A stretch of DNA of 48,989 bases from Armatimonadota bacterium (GCA_023474015.1 JAMCYN010000168.1:1-48989), one strand, 5' to 3'. Counted from the stretch's first letter, positions 8,111 to 17,928 are shown. The notes: generated by a model not told the origin, from the letters alone. Translations and numbers: made by a program.

Positions 8111-9508
8111 TTGAGCAACGAGGAACTGCACGACGACAAAGAACAATTGACGCCCGCGGGCGAGAGAGAGATAGGCGCCCTGGAAGCGTTCTGGAGCTTC
8201 TTCAGCTCGATGAAGACCGCCATCGTGCTTCTGCTGCTGCTTGCGGCGGCATCGATAGCCGGCACCATTATTGAAGACAAACGGGGCATTACCATCTACG
8301 GGACCACATGGTTCTCGATAATCCTCCTGCTTGTCGGAATCAACCTGGCTGTATGCAGCATCAATCGGTTCGGCATCGCATGGAGGCGGACGTTCCGACC
8401 CGATGTCGAAGCGTCGCCGGAGCGCGTGGAGGGCATGACGAGATCGGAAAAGATCGCGTGGTCAGGCTCTCCGGAGGATGCGGCGGGGAAGGTCGTCGCG
8501 GCGCTACGGGCGGGATCGTATCGTCTTATAAAGCAATCGACCACTGAGACGCTGTCGGTGTATGCGGCGAAGGGCCGGGCCAGCGTGTGGGGGCCGTACA
8601 TGACTCACGTGAGCATCCTACTGATATTCGCCGGGGCGATATACGGAAATATGACCGGCTCCGAAGGATACACGACGATCCAGGAAGGCAAGCGAGCCGC
8701 GGCTTATTATCCGAAGGGCAGTGAGGAGAAGACCCCACTCGGCTTCGAGGTGGCTCTGCGCAGTTTCAAGATCAAGCATGATAAGAATCACAACCCCATC
8801 GGTTACAAGAGTGACTTGCAGGTCTACGATGGCGGTAAGCAGGTCGCGCATAAGGTAGTTGACGTGAACCACCCACTCAGCTATAAGGGGCTTTCATTCT
8901 ACCAGACCGATTACGGGCTTGTTGGACTTATCGTGAAGGTCGCCGCCGCCGATGGCCATGCGGTGCATGTTCCCTACAATATCCAGACTCAGGACACCAA
9001 GAACGGCAGGGCGTATGTGATAACGGACGATCCGTTGAAGCAGTTCGTGCTTCACGGAAAGAAGCTGACTCTGTTTGTTCACAACCTGGTTCCTGACTAT
9101 ATCGGCGGAGAGCGGCTCAACGGCACAATGCTGCCGCTGAACCCGGCCGTCGACGTTATGCTGAGCGATCAGTTCCCCGAGCGCAAGGGAATAGAGGCTT
9201 GGAAAAGGATTGGTTGGATGACCGTTTCCAAGTCGGCTCCGTATAAGGAGTTCACGGTGACGCTGGAGAAGGTCGTCAGCTATACGGGTCTTCAAGTGTC
9301 CAGAAACCCCGGTCTGCCAATCATATACCTTGGATTCACGCTGATGGTGCTGGGCGTGTTCTTGTCGTTCTATGTGGCGCACAAGATCATCAGAGTAAGC
9401 ATCGCGCCCGCGAAGAGCGGCGCGACCGTGACGGTGGGGGCGACTACCAGAGCGGAGACGGATATTTTCGACAAGGACTTCAAACGCATACATGACGCGC
9501 TTACATAG
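8111..9508 (+). CDS. resB: Cytochrome c biogenesis protein ResB/Ccs1
   Basis: 465 residues from the TTG at 8111, which follows AAGAGG. An upstream ATG at 8045 runs through a hairpin repeat and is rejected. The family pattern is clear: an N-terminal helix pair (SSMKTAIVLLLLLAAASIAG, then the TWFSIILLLVGINLAVC helix), a third helix near residue 165 (MTHVSILLIFAGAIYG), a large extracytoplasmic domain containing 'HPLSYKGLSFYQTDYG', and a final helix (GLPIIYLGFTLMVLGVFLSF). ResB and CcsA form the System II synthase that attaches haem to CXXCH sites. The many multiheme proteins encoded here are its expected clients. Confidence 0.9.
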   Translation: MSNEELHDDKEQLTPAGEREIGALEAFWSFFSSMKTAIVLLLLLAAASIAGTIIEDKRGITIYGTTWFSIILLLVGINLAVCSINRFGIAWRRTFRPDVEASPERVEGMTRSEKIAWSGSPEDAAGKVVAALRAGSYRLIKQSTTETLSVYAAKGRASVWGPYMTHVSILLIFAGAIYGNMTGSEGYTTIQEGKRAAAYYPKGSEEKTPLGFEVALRSFKIKHDKNHNPIGYKSDLQVYDGGKQVAHKVVDVNHPLSYKGLSFYQTDYGLVGLIVKVAAADGHAVHVPYNIQTQDTKNGRAYVITDDPLKQFVLHGKKLTLFVHNLVPDYIGGERLNGTMLPLNPAVDVMLSDQFPERKGIEAWKRIGWMTVSKSAPYKEFTVTLEKVVSYTGLQVSRNPGLPIIYLGFTLMVLGVFLSFYVAHKIIRVSIAPAKSGATVTVGATTRAETDIFDKDFKRIHDALT

Positions 9509-9606
9509 GCGTTACGCCTGCTTGGGGAGGTGATGCGAAGAGAGGGTAGGAAAGTTTAATCGGGAAGATTTCGCGTTTTAGTATGTGGAGGTCTGAGGGT
9601 TGGGAT

Positions 9607-9624
9607 TCTAACCTCTAACTTCTA
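9607..9624. repeat. Short repeat CTAACCTCTAACTTCTA
   Basis: This T/C-rich word lies in the 133-base gap before the 7-heme cytochrome. The string ACCTCTAACTTCTA recurs at 28379-28392 upstream of def, inside a longer array of the same units. The function is unknown. Confidence 0.5.
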
Positions 9625-9641
9625 GTTCAAGGGAGTGACGG

Positions 9642-10568
9642 ATGAAGACAAGAGTTTTGGCGATCTTTATTGGTATGCTCATAGTCGTTATGGCGGCTGG
9701 GCTTGCCACTGGAGATCCGCACACAGCGCAATACAAGGGAACAGCAGCTTGTACGATGTGCCACAAGGGCATGCACAAGGCAATAGTTGAGAGCTACCAG
9801 AAAGTCGACCACCCGAAGGCCATGCAGAAGGCCGATGCGGCGGGGGCTATCGTCGCTGATTTCGCGGGCAGCCCATTCCCCAAGGACAAGGTCGCGTTCG
9901 TGCTCGGCAAGGGCACCAGAGAGCAGGCTTACCTGGACGCCAATTTGCAGGTCCTACCCGGAGCCTGGGACATAAAGTCGAAGGCGTGGAAGGCTACCCC
10001 GGCCGCTGACGGCGCGACGCAGTGTGTCGGCTGCCACACGACCGGCTACGACGCCGAGAAGAAGTCCTACACCGAACTTGGCGTGGGATGCGAGGCGTGC
10101 CACGGGCCGGGCAGCGAGCACATGGCCAAGCCCAGCAAGGATAACGCGCCTAACCCGGCCAAGCTATCCGGAAAACTGCAGGGGATGGTCTGCGGGTCAT
10201 GCCACTCGCTGGGCAAGGACACCAGCGGCAAGTACGCGTTCCCGGTCGGATTCAGGCCTGGTGACGACTTGACCAAGTGCTTTGTCGATGCCAAGCCGAC
10301 CGCGCCGGGCCGCAATCAGCAGTACTCCGAGCTTATGCAAAGCAAGCACGGCCAGATGGGATTCTCGTGCGCAACGTGCCACGATGCTCACGGGACAACC
10401 GGCCTTGCGGCACAGTTGAAGAAACCGATAAACGACGGGTGTATGAGCTGCCATGCGGCTAAGATCAAGGATATGAAGACTCACGCGCCGGCGGCTCCCG
10501 CCGACGCTACCTGCGCTACCTGCCACATGCCTGGCGGGCAGCACACATTCAAGAAGCCGGGCGCGTAA
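9642..10568 (+). CDS. Secreted 7-heme cytochrome (cytochrome c554-type fold likely)
   Basis: 308 residues, ATG 9642 with GGGAGTG upstream. After a signal peptide (FIGMLIVVMAAGLATG) there are seven CXXCH sites: CTMCH, CVGCH, CEACH, CGSCH, CATCH, CMSCH and CATCH. The spacing and context of the central pair (CVGCHTTGYD then GVGCEACHGPGSEH) is typical of the cytochrome c554/multihaem nitrite-reductase-like superfamily. It sits between resB and a ccsA-family gene, so it may be a dedicated electron carrier for the respiratory chain or a client co-expressed with its assembly factors. The exact substrate is unknown. Confidence 0.88.
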   Translation: MKTRVLAIFIGMLIVVMAAGLATGDPHTAQYKGTAACTMCHKGMHKAIVESYQKVDHPKAMQKADAAGAIVADFAGSPFPKDKVAFVLGKGTREQAYLDANLQVLPGAWDIKSKAWKATPAADGATQCVGCHTTGYDAEKKSYTELGVGCEACHGPGSEHMAKPSKDNAPNPAKLSGKLQGMVCGSCHSLGKDTSGKYAFPVGFRPGDDLTKCFVDAKPTAPGRNQQYSELMQSKHGQMGFSCATCHDAHGTTGLAAQLKKPINDGCMSCHAAKIKDMKTHAPAAPADATCATCHMPGGQHTFKKPGA

Positions 10569-10679
10569 TCGACCGGCATTGATTGTAGGTGAGCAGCGCC
10601 GGCTTTGGCAATATGCGGAGCCGGTGCTGTCACTATCGAAAGTCCCCGAAAGCTATCGGGGTTTGGAGGATAAGCACCA

Positions 10680-11543
10680 ATGACAGAGCAACTGGGGCTC
10701 AGCCTCTTCAAGGGCGCGTTCTGGATATATCTGATCGCAACGATATTCTACCTGTTTGGCTTGATCAAGAACCAGGTGAATCCGGCGAAGCTTGGCCGGG
10801 CTTTCCTGGTGATCGCGCTCGCCACGCACACGGCGGCGCTGGTGGTTATCACCATGGCTATAGGCAGGCCGCCATTCTTGAACTTATACGAGTATATGCT
10901 CTCATTCACGTGGGCGGCCGCGGTTGTTTATACGGCAACGGAACTGCTGACGAAGAACCCCGCGCTCGGGGCCTTCTGCGTTCCGTTGATAACGGCGGTT
11001 GCGTTTTTCACTGAAAGACTGCCGAACGCCAGAATCGACAGCGCCATCATGCCCGCGCTTCAGAGCGCCTGGCGGGTCCCGCATATTACGAGCGCGATTC
11101 TTGCTTACGGCGCGTTCCTGATCGCGTTCATGCTTGCCATAATGTACCTGATAAGAGAAGGAATCGACGCAAACCTGGCTAAGCATGGAGGCAAGGGCAC
11201 AAACAAATCGTTCTGGGTCAGCAGGCTGCCGGCAGCCAAGGTGCTCGATCAGACGATCTACCGCACGATAGCCTTTGGCTTCCTTATGCAGACCCTGCTT
11301 GTACTTGTGGGAGCGGTCTGGGCACAATGCGCGTGGGGGCGGTATTGGGGCTGGGACCCGAAAGAAACCTGGTCTCTGATTACCTGGCTGATCTACGCAA
11401 CATACCTGCACACCAGGACACTGATGGGCTGGCGTGGCCGGAAGTCGGCGTGGCTGGCAGTGTTCGGTTTCGTCGCCACGGGCTTCACGCTGCTTGGGGT
11501 CAGCTTCCTTCTCGGCGGGCTGCATAGCTACGCGGCAAAGTAG
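10680..11543 (+). CDS. ccsA: CcsA/ResC-family cytochrome c assembly protein, copy 1
   Basis: 287 residues, multi-helix membrane protein. It has the family signatures: a helix with THTAALVV, then RPPFLNLYEYMLSF, and the tryptophan-rich haem-handling segment GRYWGWDPKETWSLITW before the C-terminal helices. Together with ResB it would export haem and ligate it to apocytochromes. GGAGG lies about 10 bases before the ATG, after a short CCCCGA/TCGGGG hairpin at about 10644-10661. The gene precedes hemA by 20 bases. CcsA and HemX are homologous, so one of the two copies flanking hemA may act as HemX rather than in cytochrome maturation. Confidence 0.88.
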   Translation: MTEQLGLSLFKGAFWIYLIATIFYLFGLIKNQVNPAKLGRAFLVIALATHTAALVVITMAIGRPPFLNLYEYMLSFTWAAAVVYTATELLTKNPALGAFCVPLITAVAFFTERLPNARIDSAIMPALQSAWRVPHITSAILAYGAFLIAFMLAIMYLIREGIDANLAKHGGKGTNKSFWVSRLPAAKVLDQTIYRTIAFGFLMQTLLVLVGAVWAQCAWGRYWGWDPKETWSLITWLIYATYLHTRTLMGWRGRKSAWLAVFGFVATGFTLLGVSFLLGGLHSYAAK

Positions 11544-11563
11544 GAGTTTGAGGACCAAAGCGG

Positions 11564-12865
11564 GTGCATTTAGTTGTTATCGGCCTGAACTATAAGACGG
11601 CTCCGGTCGAGCTCAGAGAAAAGTTAAGCATATCAGACGGACAGTTACCCGAGGCCCTGCAAGACCTCGGGGCGCGGGAACACATATCTGAGTGCCTCAT
11701 ACTTTCCACGTGCAACCGCACCGAAGTCTACGCCTACACCCCGGCCAAGACGGACGACGCCGTGGTCACAAACTGGATCAGCGAGTTCTTCGGCGTTTCT
11801 CCGACTGATTTCACACCGCATCTTTATTCCCAGTCCGGACATAAGGCCATCGAGCATCTCTTCAGGGTGGCCGCGGGCGTCGATTCGATGGTGCTCGGGG
11901 AGGCGCAGATACTCGGCCAGGTGAAGAATGCCTACGCCGCCGCAAGCGAAGCCGGCTCGACAGGCGTTATGCTCAACAGCCTCTTCCAACAGGCGATCAG
12001 TGTCGGCAAGAAAGCGCGCACCGAGACGGAGATTGGCCGAGGAGCGTTCTCGGTCGGTTCCGTTGCCGTGCAACTCGCAAGGTCCATATTCGACGAGCTA
12101 AATGGCCGTACGGTGCTGATAATCGGCGCGGGCGAGATGGGTGAACTGACCGCCACGCACCTGCGGGCGTCGGGAGTCGGAGCGATGCTGGTGGCCAACA
12201 GGACCTACGAGAGGGCAGTAGAGCTTGCCCAGCGCGTCGAGGGACGTGCGGTCAAGTTTGAGGAGATGTCGTCCGCGCTGCGCTCGGCGGATATCGTGAT
12301 CACCTCCACCGGCGCGCAGGACCCCATCATCACCCTGCAAGTGGCTTCCACCACCATGCACGCGCGGCGCGGACGTCCGCTGTTCTTTATCGACATCGCC
12401 GTGCCGAGAGATGTGGAACCGGGAGTCGGGAACATAGACGGCGTCTTCGTGTATGATATAGATGACCTGCAATCAGCAGTCGATGCCGACGCGAAGGGAC
12501 GCCGGGTCGAGATGGCGAAGGTAGAGGAGATAGTCGCCCAGGAAACCGAGGAGTACTTGGTCCGCTTCAGGACGTTCGACGCGGTGCCCGTGCTCACGGC
12601 CCTGCGGGAAAAGTTGGAGAATATCCGTCTTCAGGAACTCGCGAAACTCCAGAGCAGGCTTCGTCATCTCTCAGCCGAGGATATGGAGTTGATCAATGTG
12701 ACCACGCGCTCCATCGTGAATAAAATCTGCCACACACCGATGATACAGATCAAGGATTACGCGAACGGAGATGACGCCTCGGCCAAGCTGGAGTCTATAT
12801 GCGATCTCTTCGGTATCTGCCCGGTAGATAACGAGGCGAGCGAAAAGGAGCCGGGCACGGAGTAG
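11564..12865 (+). CDS. hemA: Glutamyl-tRNA reductase
   Basis: 433 residues from GTG 11564. It reduces glutamyl-tRNA(Glu) to glutamate-1-semialdehyde, the first committed step of C5 haem biosynthesis. Visible features: the catalytic Cys50 in LSTCNRTEVYA, the substrate segment GVDSMVLGEAQILGQVK, the NADPH-binding GAGEMGELT, and a C-terminal helical dimerisation domain with FRTFDAVPVLTALREK. The length is normal for the family. It lies between two CcsA-family genes, linking haem supply to cytochrome assembly. No other haem genes follow in this operon. Confidence 0.95.
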   Translation: MHLVVIGLNYKTAPVELREKLSISDGQLPEALQDLGAREHISECLILSTCNRTEVYAYTPAKTDDAVVTNWISEFFGVSPTDFTPHLYSQSGHKAIEHLFRVAAGVDSMVLGEAQILGQVKNAYAAASEAGSTGVMLNSLFQQAISVGKKARTETEIGRGAFSVGSVAVQLARSIFDELNGRTVLIIGAGEMGELTATHLRASGVGAMLVANRTYERAVELAQRVEGRAVKFEEMSSALRSADIVITSTGAQDPIITLQVASTTMHARRGRPLFFIDIAVPRDVEPGVGNIDGVFVYDIDDLQSAVDADAKGRRVEMAKVEEIVAQETEEYLVRFRTFDAVPVLTALREKLENIRLQELAKLQSRLRHLSAEDMELINVTTRSIVNKICHTPMIQIKDYANGDDASAKLESICDLFGICPVDNEASEKEPGTE

Positions 12866-12874
12866 GATTGTTTT

Positions 12875-13702
12875 ATGGAACATGCCGCCATTATAATTCA
12901 GATCACTCTTCTGCTCTATGGCTGCGCCGCCGTGTTCTACCTGTGGAACATCCTGGGCGGGACCAACCTGACCAAGCGCACCGCCACTACGCTGACTTTT
13001 CTCGGCCTGCTGTCTCATACGGCGGGCATTATCGACGTCGGCGTGCAGCTCCGCAGGGCGCCGCTGATCAATTTGTTCGAGTCGCTCACATTCTTTGCAC
13101 TGGCGCTGGTGGCGATCTACCTGATAATGGAGCGCAGGTATAAGATCACCGCGCTTGGCGCGTTCGCCACGCTGCTCGCTGTCTGCCTGCTTGTAGTGGC
13201 ATCGACGCTGCCCAAGGGCGTCAACGGCGCGCTGCTGCCCGCGCTCCGAAGCCACTGGAGCACGATTCACATAGTTACCTGCCTGATCGGTTATGCCAGC
13301 TTCGCCCTCGCCTTCGGCGCGGCCTTATGCTATGTCGTGCAGGAGCGAATGCTGAAGACCAAGCGACTCACCGTATTCCAAAAACATCTCCCATCTCTTG
13401 ATGTGGCCGACCACCTCGCGTATAAGATGGTATCGCTCGGCTTCCCGATGCTGACGCTGGGGATCGTTACAGGCGCCTTGTGGGCGCAGTCGGCGTGGGA
13501 TGCATATTGGAGTTGGGACCCCAAGGAGACGTGGTCGCTGATCACCTGGCTCGTCTATGCTGCCTACCTGCACGTGCGCATTGTGAGCCGATGGCGGGGG
13601 AGGTGGGCGAACCGCCTGCTGATAGCGGGGTTTGTATGCGTGCTTGTGACCTACTTTGGCGTGAACTTCCTCGGCCGCGGGCTGCATAAATATAACTGGT
13701 AG
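12875..13702 (+). CDS. CcsA/HemX-family membrane protein, copy 2
   Basis: 275 residues, about eight predicted membrane helices. It carries the same signatures as the copy before hemA: LLSHTAGIIDVGVQL, RRAPLINLFESL and DAYWSWDPKETWSLITWLVY. It begins only nine bases after hemA. In many genomes a gene directly beside hemA is hemX, which controls HemA levels. The intact tryptophan-rich motif here means that haem handling in cytochrome c maturation is just as possible. I cannot tell from sequence which paralogue pairs with ResB. Confidence 0.83.
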   Translation: MEHAAIIIQITLLLYGCAAVFYLWNILGGTNLTKRTATTLTFLGLLSHTAGIIDVGVQLRRAPLINLFESLTFFALALVAIYLIMERRYKITALGAFATLLAVCLLVVASTLPKGVNGALLPALRSHWSTIHIVTCLIGYASFALAFGAALCYVVQERMLKTKRLTVFQKHLPSLDVADHLAYKMVSLGFPMLTLGIVTGALWAQSAWDAYWSWDPKETWSLITWLVYAAYLHVRIVSRWRGRWANRLLIAGFVCVLVTYFGVNFLGRGLHKYNW

Positions 13703-13729
13703 GCGTAGGAGTCTATAGGTTCAAGAGAG

Positions 13730-13755
13730 CGTCCGGGGCAGGAACGCCCCGGACG
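13730..13755. terminator. Bidirectional hairpin between convergent genes
   Basis: CGTCCGGGGC (13730-13739) and GCCCCGGACG (13746-13755) form a perfect 10-bp stem with a 6-base loop. It sits between the stop of the second ccsA-family gene and the stop of the convergent metalloprotease gene. It lacks a strong T run, so termination is inferred from position. Confidence 0.55.
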
Positions 13756-13785
13756 AATGTCGAATCTGACTTTCCTACAAACCGA

Positions 13786-16700
13786 TCACGGTTTCAGGGT
13801 GCGGAATATCAGATTCACGAAGAGGTTCCTACCCCATCCGGTCATAGTGCTCGGTGAGCCCGCGTATCCCCACATATAGAAGCGATTTGCCTCCCTTGCC
13901 ACCGGATAGTGGGTAGCATCACCGTACTCCCGGATCATATGAGTCACGGCGCCGTTAGGATCGTAGAGGCTTTGCATGGATACGCCGGGAGTGTAGTAGA
14001 GATAGATGTTGTCGCCCGGCAAATAGGGTATCGTGTATGGGCTGGAGTAGATTTCGCCGCCGACCACGATGCCGTGCGTCTCGCTCGCGGCGCTCCAGCA
14101 GTTCAGCCAGCCCATGTACAGGTCCGGCGTAGTGACTGCGTCGAGGAAACGCCCTCCCCCGTTGCCCAGGGCCACAATCGGCAGGCCGCTATCCACGACA
14201 GCGCTCACGCGCGCTGGGTCCGCCCAACTGCCGGTGGCATCGTTGCCGATGATCACCACATGGTAGCCCGAGAAATTGAACCTGCCTATGTCGCCAACGA
14301 TCAGGTTGGTGGTCTGTATGCCCTCCGAGTCGAGCGTGTTCTTGAAGGACTCGGCGGTCTTGCCGTCGGTGTCGTAGATGTAGACGGCCTTGAGTCTGTT
14401 GATTCGAATGTCGTTCTCGTCGCGCGGCCTTAGAATCCTTATCGGGTTGCCGCTAAGGGTGCTGGCGCCGCTGATGCCGGTGATGCTGACGTTGGCCCCC
14501 ACGGGCGGATGCCAGCCGGACGGAATCGAATCGACGAGAAGCCATGGATCGGATACCCTGGAGTCCACGACTGAGCTTCCGTCCGCTATGTAGTACCTGG
14601 CGCCTACGGAGTATTTCACTTCGCCGGTGGTCCGAACGAGAAGCCCGACATTATACACGCCTTTGCCCGCCGTGGGCACGGCCACGGTGTATGCGTTTGG
14701 CGCGCCGCCGCCCATCGTTCCGTTGTTCATACCCAGCGGCCCGGGCGGGTTCGTCTCATCCTGGAAGTGAATCGCGACCCAGTGGGCATTGATAACGCGT
14801 TCGGCGTAGTAAGTCCCCATCTGGCCGACCGTGACTACCCTCTTGTTTATCGCGGGCGGATCAGAGTAGGACACACGTATGCCGCCTGTACGGCTGGGAT
14901 TCTCTTCAATGTAGAAGTAGTTTGAGAAGCTGGCCGTCACCGGCCTGTACTGCAGAATAATCCAAGAACCGTCCGGACGGTTGCGAGCGTCCTGGATGGT
15001 CGAGACCGATTCGCCCACAACTATCTCGAACGTCTTCTCGTCCCACGCGCCGCTCGGGTCGGTCGCCCGAATCGTCACCTGCGAGGCGCCGGTCCAGTCA
15101 AGAGCGGGGTTGACGTCGATATACTGGTTGGTATCGATACTGACGCCGCATGACGGGCTGGTGTTGCCTGTGATGGTGAACGTCAGGCCGGAATCGATGG
15201 TCTCAAGGTCTGAAGTCAGGAGCCACAGATCGAAGACGTTGTCCCGTGGCTGGTTCTGATACACCATCACAAACGGCAGGGTGGACATTACCGGCGGATC
15301 ATTGACCGGGTTTACGGTCAGCCTGAACGTGACTTCATCCCACGCTGCGCCCGTATCCGTCACCCTTAGAGTAATATCGCTGTAGCCGTTCCAGTTGGCG
15401 GCCGGATGGAACGCCATGTAGTGACCGGAGCTAATGCTTGCCCCACAGTTCGTATTGGTATTGCCGGTAATGCTGAACACCAAGTCGGCGTCGGGAGTCT
15501 CCACGTCGGAAGCGATCGCCCATAGGTCGAAAACGGGGTCCCAAACCTGGTCTTCGTTCATCATATAGTTCGGCAAGGCCACAAAGACCGGCGGATCGTT
15601 GACCGCACTCACGGTGATCCTGAATGTGTCCTGAGTCCACAGGCCACCGGGATCGGTCGAGCGAATAGTAACGTCGCTGAACCCGTTCCAATTTACGCCG
15701 GGGTTAATATCGATGTAGCGGTTGGAGTCGATGCTCACCCCGCAGCCCGTGTTTGTGTTGCCGGTTATCGTATAGGTCAGGCCGGAATCGGCCGTCTCGG
15801 GGTCGAATGTGTATGCCCAGAGATCTATCGCATTGTTGATGCCGCTACCTTCGGCCAGCATCTTGTCGGGCAGCCCGGCAACGCTCGGAGCGTCCGCGAC
15901 CGCATTCACCGTGATCCTGAACGTGTCCTCGCGGTATCTGATACCGTCCGAGCACATTACGGTAACGTCGCTGATGCCATTCCAGTTCACCGCCGGATTG
16001 ATGTCTATGTAGCCGGCGCCGTCGATGCTCACTCCACAGTTAGTGTTGGTGTTGCCTGTTATGGTGTATGCGAGTTCCGAATCACTGCTCTCGGCGTCCG
16101 AGGCGTAAATCCACAGATTGATGGTGTTGGGCAGAGGATTGTCCTCGTTCGTGGTCCTGTCGGGCAAGCCCGAAAATGCCGGCCAGGCGTTGTAATCGAT
16201 GGTGTTCTGGAAGAGGGCCTTGTTGGCATGGTGCTTGGGTTTGCCCATGCTCTTCCAGCGGGACCAGTAGCCGGAGAAGTTATTGTCGCGGTGGGTGCTG
16301 CCGTAGACTACATCCCACAGCTCGCTCCAAGCCACCTGGCAGGTTTCGTAGCCGTCTACCACCGAATCGCCCATGTCCCACATCGCGCCGGTTACGCGCC
16401 CCTCAACACCATCTCCGTCATCCCAGCCAACGGCGTCCCACGAGGGCGCCTCGTAGCCAACACTGCCGCCCCCCGGCCAGCGATACGCCGGATCGCCGCT
16501 TACCACGCATTTGTACCAGCTCGCAAAGCCCTCGACCCATGCGCAGTTCGCCCCGCTCCAGCCCTCCACATAGTGCGGTGAAGGGCAGCCGGTGGGCGGC
16601 AGCCACCCGCCGTAGATGTCCCACTGTACGGCGTGGCCGTATTCGTGCATGGGTATGCATTCGACATCGGCCGCCGCGTCCCTAAGATATATATTGCCGC

Positions 16701-17808
16701 CGTTGTTCGTGTAGTCGCCGTTCGTGCTTCCAACATACCAGACCGCGGTTACCCCGCCGGCCATGGTGCTGTGGTCGGCCTGGAACCAATAGGGCCACCA
16801 GAAGCACTTAATGAGGTCCATCATCACCCACCACGCGGGCTCGTTGGCGGAACCGTTCGCTATGTAGGTCGTGCCCATATTGTAGGTTCCGTCCACGCTG
16901 GTGCGGGTGGCGGTATATGCAACGTAGTCGTTGCTGCTGTTATCCACGACTCTCAGCGGGTTTCCGTCGCAGGCCCAGGTGCTATTGAAGTAGGCTTTCA
17001 TCCTCACCTTGAAGCCCGCCCCGCCGGGGTTGGCGACTGCCGGGAATGTATACTGGCCGTCGGCGTCGTATATCCAAGTGTAGGTGAGGACGGCGTTGTC
17101 GCTCGCCCGCAGCAGCTCCACATATACCCACGATATGGGCCTGGCTATGTCGCTGCGGTCGTAGTAGTACCACTTTCCCGTGACCGTAAGCAAGCCCGCC
17201 GGGACCGGCTCGCCAGGCCCGGCAGCCGCCGGGCTCGAACCGGGGGCGCTGGGGCCTACATCGCACGGCGCGGGAGTAACTGTCGGCTCGGGGCCGGGCT
17301 GGTAGTTGGCGAGCTTGGTAGGCTCAATGATTTCGCCGGTCGCCGCCATCACCGTGTCCGTTTCGTTAGGCACGACATCCAGCACGCGGCCTCGCACGCC
17401 CTTGCCCTTATCGGAATGGAAGAATAGCTGGGCTACGTCGCTGTATGAAGTCTTTTCGTCGACTCGCGCGAATATGGTGGCGCGAATTTTCTTATTGCCC
17501 GGGCGGACGGCCTTGACCTTGATAAAGCCGATAACCTTTGTTTCCGCCGTCAAGTCACCTGTCCAAGTCAAGCTGCCATCGATGAGTTCAACGCCTTTAG
17601 GCAAGTCGATGGTCAGAGTCGCGTCTTTCAGCAATGGATGGTGAGAGATCACCGCCCACTCGACAGTCGCCTCTTGTCCCAATACAGGGACCTCGGGCAT
17701 GGTCAATTCAACATTCAGCCGGCTATCAGGCCCGGCCCAGGCGCCGACTGCCAGACAAGCCAGCAGCAGTACGACAAAAAGCGCGATTTGAAATTTACAC
17801 AGCGACAT
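13786..17808 (-). CDS. Giant secreted HEXXH metalloprotease-like protein with tandem cadherin-like repeats
   Basis: 1340 residues. The ATG at 17808 follows GAGGAGG at six bases; an in-frame start at 17838 would place the signal peptide too far in. Order of parts: signal peptide (IALFVVLLLACLAVGAWA); a beta-rich domain; a Pro/Ala/Gly linker; an SdrB/carboxypeptidase-regulatory-like domain (residues about 210-290); a peptidase-like domain with HEYGH at about 388-392 and a possible third zinc ligand Glu426 in VEGFASWY; four tandem ~97-residue repeats (about 542-932), each with ITGNTxxxCGxSI and NWNG; a segment resembling an OB-like domain; and a C-terminal ThuA/amidotransferase-like domain. It is likely an extracellular enzyme or adhesin; the substrate is unknown. 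It has its own consensus promoter. Confidence 0.8.
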   Translation of the reverse strand: MSLCKFQIALFVVLLLACLAVGAWAGPDSRLNVELTMPEVPVLGQEATVEWAVISHHPLLKDATLTIDLPKGVELIDGSLTWTGDLTAETKVIGFIKVKAVRPGNKKIRATIFARVDEKTSYSDVAQLFFHSDKGKGVRGRVLDVVPNETDTVMAATGEIIEPTKLANYQPGPEPTVTPAPCDVGPSAPGSSPAAAGPGEPVPAGLLTVTGKWYYYDRSDIARPISWVYVELLRASDNAVLTYTWIYDADGQYTFPAVANPGGAGFKVRMKAYFNSTWACDGNPLRVVDNSSNDYVAYTATRTSVDGTYNMGTTYIANGSANEPAWWVMMDLIKCFWWPYWFQADHSTMAGGVTAVWYVGSTNGDYTNNGGNIYLRDAAADVECIPMHEYGHAVQWDIYGGWLPPTGCPSPHYVEGWSGANCAWVEGFASWYKCVVSGDPAYRWPGGGSVGYEAPSWDAVGWDDGDGVEGRVTGAMWDMGDSVVDGYETCQVAWSELWDVVYGSTHRDNNFSGYWSRWKSMGKPKHHANKALFQNTIDYNAWPAFSGLPDRTTNEDNPLPNTINLWIYASDAESSDSELAYTITGNTNTNCGVSIDGAGYIDINPAVNWNGISDVTVMCSDGIRYREDTFRITVNAVADAPSVAGLPDKMLAEGSGINNAIDLWAYTFDPETADSGLTYTITGNTNTGCGVSIDSNRYIDINPGVNWNGFSDVTIRSTDPGGLWTQDTFRITVSAVNDPPVFVALPNYMMNEDQVWDPVFDLWAIASDVETPDADLVFSITGNTNTNCGASISSGHYMAFHPAANWNGYSDITLRVTDTGAAWDEVTFRLTVNPVNDPPVMSTLPFVMVYQNQPRDNVFDLWLLTSDLETIDSGLTFTITGNTSPSCGVSIDTNQYIDVNPALDWTGASQVTIRATDPSGAWDEKTFEIVVGESVSTIQDARNRPDGSWIILQYRPVTASFSNYFYIEENPSRTGGIRVSYSDPPAINKRVVTVGQMGTYYAERVINAHWVAIHFQDETNPPGPLGMNNGTMGGGAPNAYTVAVPTAGKGVYNVGLLVRTTGEVKYSVGARYYIADGSSVVDSRVSDPWLLVDSIPSGWHPPVGANVSITGISGASTLSGNPIRILRPRDENDIRINRLKAVYIYDTDGKTAESFKNTLDSEGIQTTNLIVGDIGRFNFSGYHVVIIGNDATGSWADPARVSAVVDSGLPIVALGNGGGRFLDAVTTPDLYMGWLNCWSAASETHGIVVGGEIYSSPYTIPYLPGDNIYLYYTPGVSMQSLYDPNGAVTHMIREYGDATHYPVAREANRFYMWGYAGSPSTMTGWGRNLFVNLIFRTLKP

Positions 17809-17840
17809 AACAAACCTCCTCAAAGTTCCACCCCTCAAGT

Positions 17841-17869
17841 AGTATGTGTGTAGCTGAGCAGTTTGTCAA
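17841..17869 (-). promoter_or_regulatory. Sigma-70 promoter of the metalloprotease gene
   Basis: On the minus strand, TTGACA (17869-17864) and CATACT (17846-17841) are 17 bases apart. Transcription would start near 17834, about 26 bases before the ATG at 17808 and its GAGGAGG site. Confidence 0.7.
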
Positions 17870-17928
17870 TGGGGAAATGCGCCATGCGTGCGCGATCTAA
17901 GAATCTGTCTGAATGAGCGCTAAGATAC

